Shown one piece after another: positions 1 through 12,800 of a stretch of 64,000 nt of DNA (its first letter is position 1; every line of letters starts with the position of its first letter). The translations under genes were made by a program, and so were the position numbers. This DNA is from Calliopsis andreniformis (lineage: Eukaryota > Arthropoda > Insecta > Hymenoptera > Andrenidae). The notes under the pieces were generated by a model. The model saw only the letters and a list, made by a program, of their open reading frames with translations, searched no databases and was not told where the DNA came from. The DNA is taken from NCBI RefSeq assembly GCF_051401765.1, contig NW_027480600.1:744001-808000 (forward strand). Reading direction: 5' to 3'.

Positions 1-640
1 AATACTCAACCTTCAATCCTCAATCCTCAATCCTCAATCCTCAATCCTCAATCCGCAATACTCAATCGTCAGTCTTCAATCCTCAACACTCAATCTTCAA
101 TCCTCAATCCTCAATCTTCAATCCTCAATACTCAATCTTCAATCCTCAATCGTCAATCATCAATCCTCAATCCTCAATCCTCAATACTCAATCGTCAGTC
201 TTCAATCCTCAACACTCAATCTTCAATCCTCAATCCCCAATACTCAATCCCCAATCCTCATTCTTCAATCCTCAATACCCAATCCTCAATCTTCAATCCT
301 CAGTCCTCAATCCTCAATTCTCAATCCTCAATCCTCAGTCCTCAGGCCTCAAACATCAATCCTCAACCCTCAGCCCTCATCCCCAATCCTCAATCCTCAA
401 TCCTCAATCCTCAATCCTCAACCTTCTATCTTGAATCCTCAGTACTCAATCTTCAATCCTCAATCCTCAGTCCTCAAACCTCAATACTCAATCCTCAATC
501 CTTAATCCTCAATCTTCAATCCTCAATACTCAATCTTCAATCTTCAATCTTCAATCCTCAATCCGCAATCCTCAATCCTCAATCCGCAATCCTCAATCCT
601 CACTCCTCAATACTCAGTCTTCAATCCTCAATCCTCAATC

Positions 641-1090
641 CTGAAATGCAAAATCCTCAATATTCAACACACAACCCTCAAACTTCAATCCTCAATACTC
701 AACCATCAATCCTCAATTCTCAATACTCAATCGTCAGTCATCAATCCTCAACACTCAATCTTCAATCCTCAATCCTCAATCTTCAATCCTCAATCCCCAA
801 CCCTCAATTCTCAATCCTCAATCTTCAATCCTCAGTCCCCAATCCTCAATCTTCAATCCTCAATCCTCAATCCTCATCCTCAATCCTCAATCCTGAATCT
901 TCAATACTCAATACTCAATCTTCAATCCTCAATCCTGAATCCTCAAACCTGAATCATCAATCCTCAATCAACAATACTCAATCTTCAATAATCAATCCTC
1001 TATCCTCAATCCTCAATCCTCAATACTCAACCATCAATCCTCAATTCTCAGTACTCAATAGAATATCCTGAATTCTCAGGATTCAATACT
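641..1090. repeat. First cassette-type block of the HOR unit (copy 1)
   Basis: Runs from the CAACACACAACCCTC box (about 662) to the GAATATCCTGAATTC box at 1061. It contains CAATACTCAACCATCAATCC and ends in the TAG of TCAATAGAATATCC. Equivalent blocks start at 12451, 24247 and 34265. A related block lies ~860 bp downstream (box at 1521), where the GAATATCC box is replaced by CAATCGTCCGG. Confidence 0.75.
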
Positions 1091-2429
1091 CAAACATCAA
1101 TCCTCAAACCTCAGCCCACATTCTCAATCCTCAATCCTCAATCCCCAGTCCTCAATCTTAAATCCTCAATGCTCAATTCTCAATCCTCAATTCTCAGTCC
1201 TCAATCGTCAATCCTCAATCCGCAATCCTCAATCTTCAATCCTCAATCCTCAGTCCTCAAACCTCAATCCTCAATCCTCATACATCAATCCTCAACCGTC
1301 AGTCCTCGTCCTCAATCCTCAACTATCAATCCTCAATCCTCAATATTCAATCATCGATACTCAATCTTCAATCCTCAATCATCAATCCTCAATCCTCAAT
1401 CCTCAATCCTCAATCCTCAGTCCTCAAACTTCAATCCTCAATGCTCAATCCTCAATCCTCAATCCTCAATGCTCAATCTTCAATCCTCAATCCTCAATCC
1501 TGAAATCCTCAATCCTCAATATTCAACACACGACCCTCAACATTCAATCCTCAATACTCAACCATCAATCCTCAATTCTCAATACTCAATCGTCCGGCTT
1601 CAATCCTCAACACTCAATCTTCAATCCTCAATCCTCAATCTTCAATCCTCAATACTCAATCTTCAATCCTCAGTCCTCAATCCTCAATCCTCAATCTTCA
1701 ATCCTCAATCCTCGATCCTCAATTCTCAATCCTCAATCCTCAATCTTCAGACATCAAACGTCAATGCTCAACCCTCAGTCCTCGTCCTCAATCCACAACC
1801 CTCAATCCTCAATCCTCAGTCTTCAATCTCCAATCCTCAATCCTCAATCCTCAATCGTCTGTCCTCAGACCTCAATCCTGAATCCTGAATCCTCAACCTT
1901 GAATCCTCATTCTTCAGCCCTCAGTCCTCAACAATCAGTTGCCAATCCTCAGTCCTCAATAGAATATCATCAATTCACAGTTTTCAGTACTCATTACTCA
2001 ATCTGGAATCTTCAAATCTCTATCCAAAAACATCAATTCTCATCACTCAACCCTCAATCCTCAATCCTCAATCCTCAATCCTCAATCCTCAATCCTCAAT
2101 CTTCAATCCTCAACACTCAATCTTCAATTCTCAATCCTCAATCCTCAATCCTCAATCCTCAATACTCAATCGTCAGTCTTCAATCCTCAACACTCAATCT
2201 TCAATACTCAATCCCCAATACTCAATCCCCAATCCTCATTCTTCAATCCTCAATACCCAATCCTCAATCTTCAGTCCTCAGTCCTCAATCCTCAATTCTC
2301 AATCCTCAATCCGCAATCCTCAATCCTCACTCCTCAATACTCAATCTTCAATCCTCAATCCTCAATATTCAACACACAAACCTCAAACTACAATCCTCAA
2401 TACTCAACTATCAATCCTCAATTCTCAAT

Positions 2430-4580
2430 ACTCAATCGTCAGTCTTCAATCCTCAACACTCAATCTTCAATCCTCAATCCTCAATCTTCAATCCTCAACA
2501 CTCAATCTTCGATCCTCAATCCTCAATCCTCAATTCTCAATCCTCAATCCGCAGTCCTCAGACCTCAAACATCAATCCTCAACCGTCAGCCTTCATCCTC
2601 AATCCTCAATCCTCAATCCTCAATCCTCAATCCTCAATCCTCAATTTTCAATCCTCAATCATCAACCCTCAGTCCTCACCCTGAGCTCTCACTTCTCAAT
2701 CCTCAATCCTCAATCCTCAATCTTCAACCCTCAATAATCAATCTCCAATCCTAGATCCCCATATCCCCAATCCACAATCCTTAATCCTCAATCTTCAATC
2801 CTCATTCCCCAGTCCTCAATCTTAAATGCTCAATGCTCAATCCCCAATCCTCAATCCTCAGTCCTCGATCCTCAACCCTCAATCTGCAATCATCAATCTT
2901 CAATCCTCAATACTCAATCTTCAATCCTAAATCCTCAATCCTGAAATCCTCAATCCTCAATATTCAACACACAACCCTCAACCTTCAATCCTCAATACTC
3001 AACCATCAATCCTCAATCCTCAATACTCAATCATCAGTCTTCAATCCTCAACACTCAATCTTCAATCCTCAATCCTCAATCTTCAATCCTCAATACTCAA
3101 TCTTCAATCCTCAACCCTCAATCCTCAATACTCAATCCTCAATCCTCAATCCTCAATCCTCAATCCTCAATCTTCAATCCTCAATACTCAATCTTCAATC
3201 CTCAATCCTAAAATCCTCAATCCTCAATATTCAACACACAACCCTCAACCACCAATCCTCAATACCCAACCATCATTGCTCAATTCTCAATACTCAATAG
3301 AATATCCTGAATTCTCAGTTTTCAATACCCAATACTCAATCTTCAATATTCAAGTCTCCATCCACAAACATCCATTCTCATCACTCAACCCTCAACACTC
3401 AGTCCTCAATCTTCAATCCTCAATCCACTATCCACAATCTTCAATCCTCAATACTCAATCTTCAATCCTCAATTGCCAATTCTCAATCCTCAATCCTCAA
3501 TCCTCAGTCATCAATCCTCAATCTTCAATACTCAATCCTCAATCCTCAATCCTCATTCCTCAAACCGCAATCCTCAACCCTCAGTCCTCATCCTCCATCC
3601 ACAATCCTCAATCCTCAATCCTCAATCTTCAATACTCAATCCTCAATCCTCAAACCTCGATCCTCAGTCATGAATACTCCATGTTCAATACTCAATCCAC
3701 AATCCTCAATCCTCAACCCTCAATCCTCAATCCTCAATCCTCATTCCTCAAACCTCAATCCTCAACCCTCAGTCCTCATTCTTAATTCTCAATTCTCAAT
3801 CCTCAATCCTCAATTCTCAATCTTCAATCCTCAATAATCAATCTCCAGTCCTAGATCCTCAATCCCCAATCCTCAGTCCTGAATCCTCAATCTTCAATCC
3901 TCAATCACCAGTCCACAATCCAAAATCCTCAATCCTCAATCCTCAATCCTCAATCCTCAATATTCAACACACAACCCTCAAACTTCAATCCTCAATACTC
4001 AACAATCAATCCACAATTCTCAATACTCAATCGTCAGCCTTCAATCCTCAATACCCAATCCTCAATCTTCGATCCTCAATCCTCAATCCTCAATTCTCAA
4101 TCCTCAATCCGCAGTCGTCAGACCTCAAACATCAATCCTCAACCGTCAGCCTTCATCCTCAATCCTCAATCCTCAATCCTCAATCCTCAATCCTCAATCC
4201 TCAATTTTCAATCCTCAATCCTCAACCCTCAGTCCTCATCCTGAGCTCTCACTTCTCAATCCTCAATCCTCAATCCTCAATCTTCAATCCTCAATAATCA
4301 ATCTCCAATCCTAGATCCCCAATCCCCAATCCACAATCGTTAATCCTCAATCTTCAATCCTCAATCCCCAGTCCTCAACCTTAAATCCTCAATGCTCAAT
4401 CCCCAATCCTCAATCCTCAGTCCTCAATCCTCAACCCTCAATCCGCAATCATCAATCTTCAATCCTCAATACTCAATCTTCAATCCTAAATCCTCAATCC
4501 TGAAATCCTCAATCCTCAATATTCAACACACAACCCTCAACCTTCAATCCTCAATACTCAACCATCAATCCTCGATCCTC
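2430..4580. repeat. Intra-unit duplication, ~1,559 bp offset
   Basis: Within the HOR unit, sequence around 2450-3060 recurs around 4010-4620. Markers: CCCTGAGCTCTCAC near 2679 and 4238, and the shared AATGCTCAATCCCCAATCC starts at 2833 and 4392 (1,559 bp apart). The two halves are separable by variants: CACCCTGAGC against CATCCTGAGC, and GTCCTCGATCC against GTCCTCAATCC. The duplication is present in all HOR copies, so it predates HOR amplification. Confidence 0.82.
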
Positions 4581-7500
4581 AATACTCAATCATCAGTCTT
4601 CAATCCTCAACACTCAATCTTCAATCCTCAATCCTCAATCTTCAATCCTCAATACTCAATCTTCAATCCTCAATCCTCAATCCTCAATACTCAATCCTCA
4701 ACTCTCAGCCCTCATCCTCCATCCTCAATCCTCAATCCTCAAACCTCAATCTTCAATCCTCAATACTCAATCTTCTATTCTAAATTCTCAATTCTCAATC
4801 CTCAATCCCCAAACCTCAATCTTCAATCCTCAATCCTCAATCCTCAATCCTCAATCCTCAATCCTCAATCATCAATACTCAATCTTCAATCCTCAATCCT
4901 CAATCCTCAATCCTCAATCCTCAATCATCAGTCATTAATACTCAATCTTCATAACTCAATCCTCAATCCTCAATCCTCAATCCTCATTCTTCAATCCTCA
5001 ACATCCAATCCTCAATCTTCAATGCTCAACCTTCAATCCACAATTCTCAATCCACAATCCTCAATCCTCAGACCTCAAACATCAATACTCAACCCTCAGC
5101 CCTCGTCCTCAATCCACAACACTCACTCCTCGATCCTCAACCTTCAATCATCAATATTCAACTTTCAATCCTCAATCCTCAATCCTCAATACTCAATCCT
5201 CAATCCTCAATGTTCAATCCTCAATACCCAATCCTCAATCTTCTGTCCTCAATCCTCAATCCTCAACCCTCAATCGTCAATCCGCAATCCTCAATCCTCA
5301 ATCCTCGATCTTCAATTCTCAATACTCAATCTTCAATCCTCAATCCTCAATGCTCAATCCTCAATTGTCAATCCTCAATCGTCAGGCTTCAGTACTCAAT
5401 ACTCAATCTTCAATCCTCAATCCTCAATCCTCATTCCTCAATCCACAATCCTCAATCCTCAGTCCTCAATACTCAACCATCAATCCTCAATTCTCAATAC
5501 TCAATAGAATGTCCTGAATTCTCAGGGTTCAATACTCAAACCTCAATCCTCAACCATCAGCCCTCATTCTCCATCCTCAATCTTCAATCCTCAATCCTCA
5601 AGCTTCAATCCCCGATACTCAATCTTCAATCCTCAGTCCTCAACCCTCAATCCTCAATCCTCAACCCTCAGTCATCAGTACTCAATCTTCAATACTCAAT
5701 CCTCAATCCTCAATACTCAATCCTCAATCCTCAATCCTCAATCCTCAATCCTCAAACATCAATCCTCAACCCTCAGTCCTCATCCTCAATTCTCAATTCT
5801 CAATCGTCAATCCTCAATCCCCAATCCTCAACCTTCAATCCTCAATCCTCAATCCTCAATCCTCAACCTTCAATCCTCAATACTCAATCTTCAATCCTCA
5901 ATACTCAATCCTCAATCATCAATCCTCTGTCCTCAATGTTCAATCCGCAATACCCAATCCTCAATCGTCAATCCTCAATCCCCAATCCTCAATCTTCAAT
6001 CCTCAATCCTCAATCCTCAACCCTCAACACTCAATCCTCAATCCTCGTTCTTCAATCCTCAATACCCAATCCTCAATCTTCAATCCTCAATCCTCAATCC
6101 TCAATCCTCAATTCTCAATCCTTAATCCTCATACCTCAATCCTCAATCCCCAATCCTCATCCTTCAAACCTCAATCCTCAACCCTCAGTACTCATCCTCA
6201 ATTCTCAATTCTCAATCCCCAATCCTCAATTATCAATCTTCAATCATCAATACTCAATCTTCAATCCTCAATACTGAGTCTTCAATCCTCAATCCTCAAT
6301 CCTCAATCTTCAATCCTCAGTCCCCAATCCTCAATCTTCAATCCTCTATCCTCAATCCTCAATCCTCAATCCTCAATCCACAGTCCTTAGGCCTCAAACC
6401 TCAACCCTCAACTCTCAGAACTCATCCTCAATCCTCAATCCTCAATCCTCAATCCTCAATCCTCAATCCTCAATCTTCAATCCTCAATCCTCAATCCTCA
6501 ATCCTCAATACTCATTCTTCAATCCTCAACGCCCAATCCTCAATCTTCAATCCTCAATCCTCAATCCTCAATTCTCAATCCTCAATCCTCAGTCCTCAGT
6601 CCTCAAACCTCAATCCTCAACCCTCAGGCCTCATCCTCAATCCTCAAACCTCAACCCTCAATCCTCAAACTTCAATCCTCAATCTTCAATTCTCAATCCT
6701 CAATCCTCGATTCTCAATCCTCAATCGTCATTCCTCAGACCACAAACATCAATATTCAACCCTCGGTACTCGTCCTCAATCCACAATCCTCAATCCTCAA
6801 TCCTCAACCTTCAATCATCAATATTCAATTTTCAATCATCAATCCTCACTCCTCAATACACAATCCTCAATCCTGAATGTTCAGTACTCAATACCCAATC
6901 CTCAATCTTCTATCCTCAGCCCTCAATCCTCAATCCTCAATCCTCAATCCTCAGTCCTCAGTCCTCAATCCTCAATTCTCAAACCACAATCCTCAACCGT
7001 CAGTCCTCGTCCTCAATTCTCAATCCTCAATCCTCAATCCTCAATCCCCAATCCTCATTCTTCAAACCTCAATCCTCAACCCTCAGTCCGCATCCTCAAT
7101 TCTCAATCCTCAATCCTCAATCCTCAATATTCAAAACTCAATATTCAATCTCCAAACCTAGATCCCCAATTCCCAATCCTCAATCTTCAATCCTCAATCC
7201 TCAATCCTCAATTCTCAATCCTCAATCCTCAATCCTCAGACCTCAAACATCAATATTCAACACTCGGACCTGTTCCTCAATCCACAACCCTCAATCCTCG
7301 ATCCTCAATCTTCAATCATCAATACTCAATCTTCAGTCCTCAATCCTCAACCGTCAATCCTCAATCCTCAATCCTCTATCTTTAATCCTAAATCCTCATT
7401 CCTCAATCCTCAATCCTATACCTTCAACCCTCAATACTCAATCTTCAATCCTCAATCCTCAATCCTCAATCCTCAATCCTCAATCCTCAATCTTCAGTCC

Positions 7501-8774
7501 TCAATACTCAATCTTCAATCCTCAATCCTCAATCCTCAATCCTCAATCCTCATTCTTCAATCCTCAACACCGAATCCTCAATCATCTATCCTCAATCCTC
7601 AATCCTCAATCCTCAATCCTCAATCCTTAATCCTCAGTCCTCAAACCTCAATCCTTATTCCTCAATACTGAATCCTCAATCTTCAGCCCTCAGTCTCAAC
7701 AATCAGTTGTTAATCCTCAATCCTCAGTCGAATATCCTCAATTCACAGGTTTCGATGCTCAATACTCAACCTGCAATCTTAAAATCTCTATCTACAAACA
7801 TCAATTCTCATCACTCAACCCTCAACACTCAGTCCCCAATCCTCAAACTTCAATCCTCAATCCTCAATCCTCAATCCACAATCCTCAATCTTCAATCCTC
7901 AATACTCAATCTTCAATCCTCGGTCCTCAATCCTCAATCGTCAATCTCCAATCCTGAATACTCAATCTTCAATCCTCAATCCTCAATCCTCAATCCTAAA
8001 TCCTCAATCCTCAATCCTCAATCCTCAATCTTCAGTCATCAATCCTCAATCTTCAATACTCAATCGTCAATCCTCAGTCCTCAATCCTCAACCCCCAATC
8101 CTCGTTCCTCAAACCTCAATCCTCAACCCTCAGTCCTCATCCTCAATTCTCAATTCTCAATCCTAAATCCTCAATCCTCAATCTTCAATCCTGAATAATC
8201 AATCTGCAATCCTAGATCCTCAATCCCCAATCCTCAATCCTTAATACTCAATCTTCAATCCTCAATCCCCAGTCCTCAAAATTCAATCCTCAATGCTCAA
8301 TCCTCAATCCTCAGTCCTCAGTCCTCAATCGTCAATCCTCAATATTCAACACACAACCCTCAACCTTCAATCCTCAATACTCAACCATCAATCCTCAATT
8401 ATCAATACTCAATAGAATATCCTGGATTCTCAGTTTTCAATACTCAATCCTGAATCTTCAATCTTCAACCCTCCATCCACAAACATCAATTCTCATCACT
8501 CAACCCTCAACACTCAGTCCTCAATCTTCAATCCTCAGTCATCAATCCTCAATCTTCAACACTCAATCCTCAATGTTCAATCTTCAAGTCTACATCCACA
8601 AACATCTATTCTCATCACTCAACCCTCAACCCTCAGTCCTCGTCCTCCATCCTCAATCCTCAATCCTCAATCCTCAATCTTCAATCCTCAACACTCAACC
8701 CTCAATCCTCAGTCTTCAAACCTCAATTCCGAATCCTCAATCCTGAATCCTCAATCTCCATCCCTCAGTCCGCA

Positions 8775-8786
8775 ACAATATATTGT
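8775..8786. other. 12-bp perfect palindrome, copy 1
   Basis: ACAATATATTGT equals its own reverse complement. It lies ~20 bp before a TAGAATATCC box. Perfect palindromes of this size are unexpected in a nearly G-free strand. Related imperfect sites precede other boxes: CAACAATCTATTGTC near 11049 and CAACAATCAGTTGCC near 1930. Confidence 0.7.
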
Positions 8787-9399
8787 CAATCCTCAATCCT
8801 CAATAGAATATCCTCAATTCACAGTTTTCAAGACTCAATCCGCAATCTTCAATTTTCAAATCTCAATCCACAAACATCAATGCTCATCACTCAACCCTCA
8901 ACACTCAGTCCTCAATCTTCAATCCTCACTCCTCAATCCTCAGTCCTCAATCCTCAATCCTCAATATTCAAACCTCAATCCTCAACCGTCAGTCCTCGTC
9001 CTCAATCCTCAACCCTCAATCCTCAGTCCTCAATCTTCAATCATCAATACTCAATTTTCAATCCTCAATCCTCAATCCTCAATCCCCAATCCTCAATCCT
9101 AAATATTCAATACACAACCCTCAACCATCAATCCTCAATACTCAGTCATCAATCCTCAATTGTCAATACTCAATAGAATATCCTGAATTCTCAGTTTTCA
9201 ATACTCAATCCTCAACCTTCAATCTTCAAGTCTCCATCCACAAACATCAATTCTCATCACTCAACCCTCAACACTCAGTCCTCAATCGTCAATCCTCAAT
9301 CCTCAATCCTAAATCTTCAATCCTCAATACTCAATCTTCAATCCTCAATCCTCAATCCTCAATCCTCAATCCTCAATCCTCACTCATCAATCCTCAATC

Positions 9400-9897
9400 T
9401 TCAATCCTCAATCCTCAATCCTCAATCCTAAATCCTCAATCCTCAATCCTCAATCCTCAATCTTCAGTCATCAATCCTCAATCTTCAATACTCAATCGTC
9501 AATCCTCAGTCCTCAATCCTCAACCCCCAATCCTCGTTCCTCAAACCTCAATCCTCAACCCTCAGTCCTCATCCTCAATTCTCAATTCTCAATCCTAAAT
9601 CCTCAATCCTCAATCTTCAATCCTGAATAATCAATCTGCAATCCTAGATCCTCAATCACCAATCCTCAATCCTTAATACTCAATCTTCAATCCTCAATCC
9701 CCAGTACTCAAAATTCAATCCTCAATGCTCAATCCTCAATCCTCAGTCCTCAGTCCTCAATCCTCAATCCTCAATATTCAACACACAACCCTCAACCTTC
9801 AATCCTCAATACTCAACCATCAATCCTCAATTATCAATACTCAATAGAATATCCTGGATTCTCAGTTTTCAATACTCAATCCTGAATCTTCAATCTT
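9400..9897. repeat. Re-copied ~498-bp segment (source 7968-8465), copy 1
   Basis: Matches 7968-8465 at an offset of 1,432 bp with few changes (for example CAATCACC for CAATCCCC near 9657, GTACTC for GTCCTC near 9714). It is followed by a second pass of 9230-9398 at 671-678 bp offset. The net addition is 678 bp compared with the second pass of copy 4 (45579-46131). Also present in copy 2. Confidence 0.85.
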
Positions 9898-12800
9898 CAA
9901 GTCTCCATCCACAAACATCAATTCTCATCACTCAACCCTCAACACTCAGTCCTCAATCGTCAATCCTCAATCCTCAATCCTAAATCTTCAATCCTCAATA
10001 CTCAATCTTCAATCCTCAATCCTCAATCCTCAATCCTCAATCCTCAATCCTCAATCCTCACTCATCAATCCTCAATCCTCAATCCTCAATCCTCAATCTG
10101 CAATCCTCAATGCTCATTCCTCAATCCTCAATCGTCAATCCTCAAACCCCAATCCTCTATCATCAATACTCAATCCTCAATCCTCAATCCTCAATCCTCA
10201 ATCCGCAATCCTCAATCTTCGATCCTCAATACTCAATCTTCTATCCTCAATCCTCAATCCTGAAATCCTCAACCCTCAGCTTTCAATCCTCAATACTCAA
10301 CCGTCAATCCTCAATTCTCAATACTCAATAGAATATCCTGAATTCTCAGTTTTCAATACTCAATCCTCAACCTTCAATCTTCAAGTCTCCATCCACAAAC
10401 ATCAATTCTCATCACTCAACCCTCAACACTCTGACCTCAATCTTCAATCCTCAATCCTCAATACTCAATCCTCAGTCCACAGTCCTCAATCTTCAATACT
10501 CAATCCTCAATCCTAAAATCCTCAAACCTCAATGTTCAACACACAACCCTCAACCATTAATCCTCAATACTCAACCATCAATGCTCAACCCTCAATACTC
10601 AATAGATCATGCTGAATTCTCAGTTTTCAATACTCAATCCTCAATCTTCAATCTTGAAATCTCCATCCAGAAACATCTATTCTCATCACTCAACCCTCAA
10701 CACTCAGTCCTCAATCATCAATCCTCAATCCGCAATACCCGATCTTCAATCCTCAATACTCAATCTTCAATCCTCAATCCTCAATCCTCAATTCTCCATC
10801 CTCAATCCTCAGTCATCGATCCCCAATCTTCAATACTCAACCCTCAATGTTCAATCTTCAAGTCTCCATCCACAAACATCTATTGTCATCACTCAAACCT
10901 CAACCCTCAGTCCTCGTCCTCCATCCTCAATCCTCAATCCTCAATCCTCAATCTTCAGTCCTCAATCCTCAACCCTCAATCCTCTGTCTTCAAACCTCAA
11001 TTCCGAATCCTCAATCCTGAATCCTCAATCTCCAACCCTCAGTCCTCAACAATCTATTGTCAATCCTCAATCCTCAATAGAATATCCTCAATTCACAGTT
11101 TTCAACACTCAATTCCCAATCTTCAATTTTCAAATCTCAATCCACAAACATCAATTCTCATCACTCAACCCTCAACACTGAGTCCTCAATCTTCAATCAT
11201 CAATACTCAATCTTCAATCCTCAATCATCAATACTCAATCCTCAATCTTCAATCCTCAATATTCAACACACAACCCTTAACCATCAATTCTCAATACTCA
11301 ACCATCAATCCTCAATTCTCAATACTCAATACTCAATAGAATATCCTGAATTCCCATGGTTCAATACTCAATCCACAATATTCAATAATCAAATCTCAAT
11401 CCTCAAACCTCAATCATCAAAACTCAATCCTCAACACTCAGTCCTCTCTCTTCAATCCTCCATCCTCAATCCTCAATCCTCAAGAGTCAATCCTCCATCC
11501 TCACTCCTCAAACCTCAATTCTCAGTCCTCAAACCTCAATCCCGAATCCTCAACGCTCAACCCTCAACCATCAATCCTCAATACTCAACCATCAATGCTC
11601 AATTCTCAATACTCAACAGAAAATCCTGAATTCTCAGTTTTCAATACTCAATCCCCAATATTCAATCTTCAAAGCTCAATCCACAAACATCAATTCTCAT
11701 CACTCAACCCTCAACACTCAGTCCTCAGTCTTCAATCCTCAATCCTCAATCGGGAATCCTAAATCCCCAATCCTCTATCATCAATCCTCAATCCTCAATC
11801 TTCAATCCTCAATACTCAACCTTCAATCCTCAATCCTCAATCCTCAATCCTCAATCCTCAATCCGCAATACTCAATCGTCAGTCTTCAATCCTCAACACT
11901 CAATCTTCAATCCTCAATCCTCAATCTTCAATCCTCAATACTCAATCTTCAATCCTCAATCCTCAATCATCAATCCTCAATCCTCAATCCTCAATACTCA
12001 ATCGTCAGTCTTCAATCCTCAACACTCAATCTTCAATCCTCAATCCCCAATACTCAATCCCCAATCCTCATTCTTCAATCCTCAATACCCAATCCTCAAT
12101 CTTCAATCCTCAGTCCTCAATCCTCAATTCTCAATCCTCAATCCTCAGTCCTCAGGCCTCAAACATCAATCCTCAACCCTCAGCCCTCATCCCCAATCCT
12201 CAATCCTCAATCCTCAATCCTCAATCCTCAACCTTCTATCTTGAATCCTCAGTACTCAATCTTCAATCCTCAATCCTCAGTCCTCAAACCTCAATACTCA
12301 ATCCTCAATCCTTAATCCTCAATCTTCAATCCTCAATACTCAATCTTCAATCTTCAATCTTCAATCCTCAATCCGCAATCCTCAATCCTCAATCCGCAAT
12401 CCTCAATCCTCACTCCTCAATACTCAGTCTTCAATCCTCAATCCTCAATCCTGAAATGCAAAATCCTCAATATTCAACACACAACCCTCAAACTTCAATC
12501 CTCAATACTCAACCATCAATCCTCAATTCTCAATACTCAATCGTCAGTCATCAATCCTCAACACTCAATCTTCAATCCTCAATCCTCAATCTTCAATCCT
12601 CAATCCCCAACCCTCAATTCTCAATCCTCAATCTTCAATCCTCAGTCCCCAATCCTCAATCTTCAATCCTCAATCCTCAATCCTCATCCTCAATCCTCAA
12701 TCCTGAATCTTCAATACTCAATACTCAATCTTCAATCCTCAATCCTGAATCCTCAAACCTGAATCATCAATTCTCAATCAACAATACTCAATCTTCAATA

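Larger units (their letters stand above)
7730..11700. repeat. Cassette-rich 3' part of HOR copy 1
   Basis: Ten GAATATCC-type boxes fall here (7730, 8415, 8806, 9176, 9847, 10331, 10605, 11080, 11339, 11619) against four in the first 7.7 kb (1061, 1962, 3300, 5508). A second box, AGTCTCCATCCACAAACATC, or AAATCTC- and AAGTCTAC-type variants of it, usually follows within ~50-60 bp, then CTCATCACTCAACCCTC. The cassette is conserved well beyond the heptamer and looks like an older unit of about 150-190 bp embedded in the array. No function is known. Confidence 0.8.
1..11810. repeat. Higher-order repeat copy 1 (11,810 bp)
   Basis: The first bases recur exactly at 11811, giving a period of 11,810 bp; the phase chosen here is arbitrary because the array extends left of the window. 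Against copy 2, by eye, I found seven substitutions (positions 152, 962, 1678, 1975, about 2001, about 2775 and about 3959) and one 14-bp stretch near 6530 that copy 2 lacks. Copies 1 and 2 share features absent from copies 3 and 4: loss of a 112-bp piece near 4050, an added piece at about 9400-9897, and loss of 21 bp near 10280. The first 7.7 kb is mostly plain heptamers; the last 4 kb is rich in cassette boxes. Confidence 0.95.

Noticed and set aside
2670..2690. CTGAGCTCTCAC as a hairpin or terminator
   Set aside because: GAGCTC is only a 6-bp palindrome; there is no stem-loop with a T run, and the site is part of the repeat block seen again at 4238 and elsewhere.
3300..3314. TAGAATATCCTGAATTC boxes as promoter or operator sites
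   Set aside because: They are AT-rich with a GAATTC palindrome, but there is no downstream gene and copies are scattered at irregular spacing. Reported as repeat cassettes instead.
4392..5507. Longest + strand ORF (371 codons) and many others, with S/N/Q-rich SILNPQS repeat peptides
   Set aside because: Stop-free reading is forced by the monomer in all three frames. Overlapping ORFs in different frames carry the same peptide. I saw no ribosome-binding site, promoter, splice pattern, signal peptide or domain. Ends fall at repeat variants such as TCAATAG or TCCTGAATCC.
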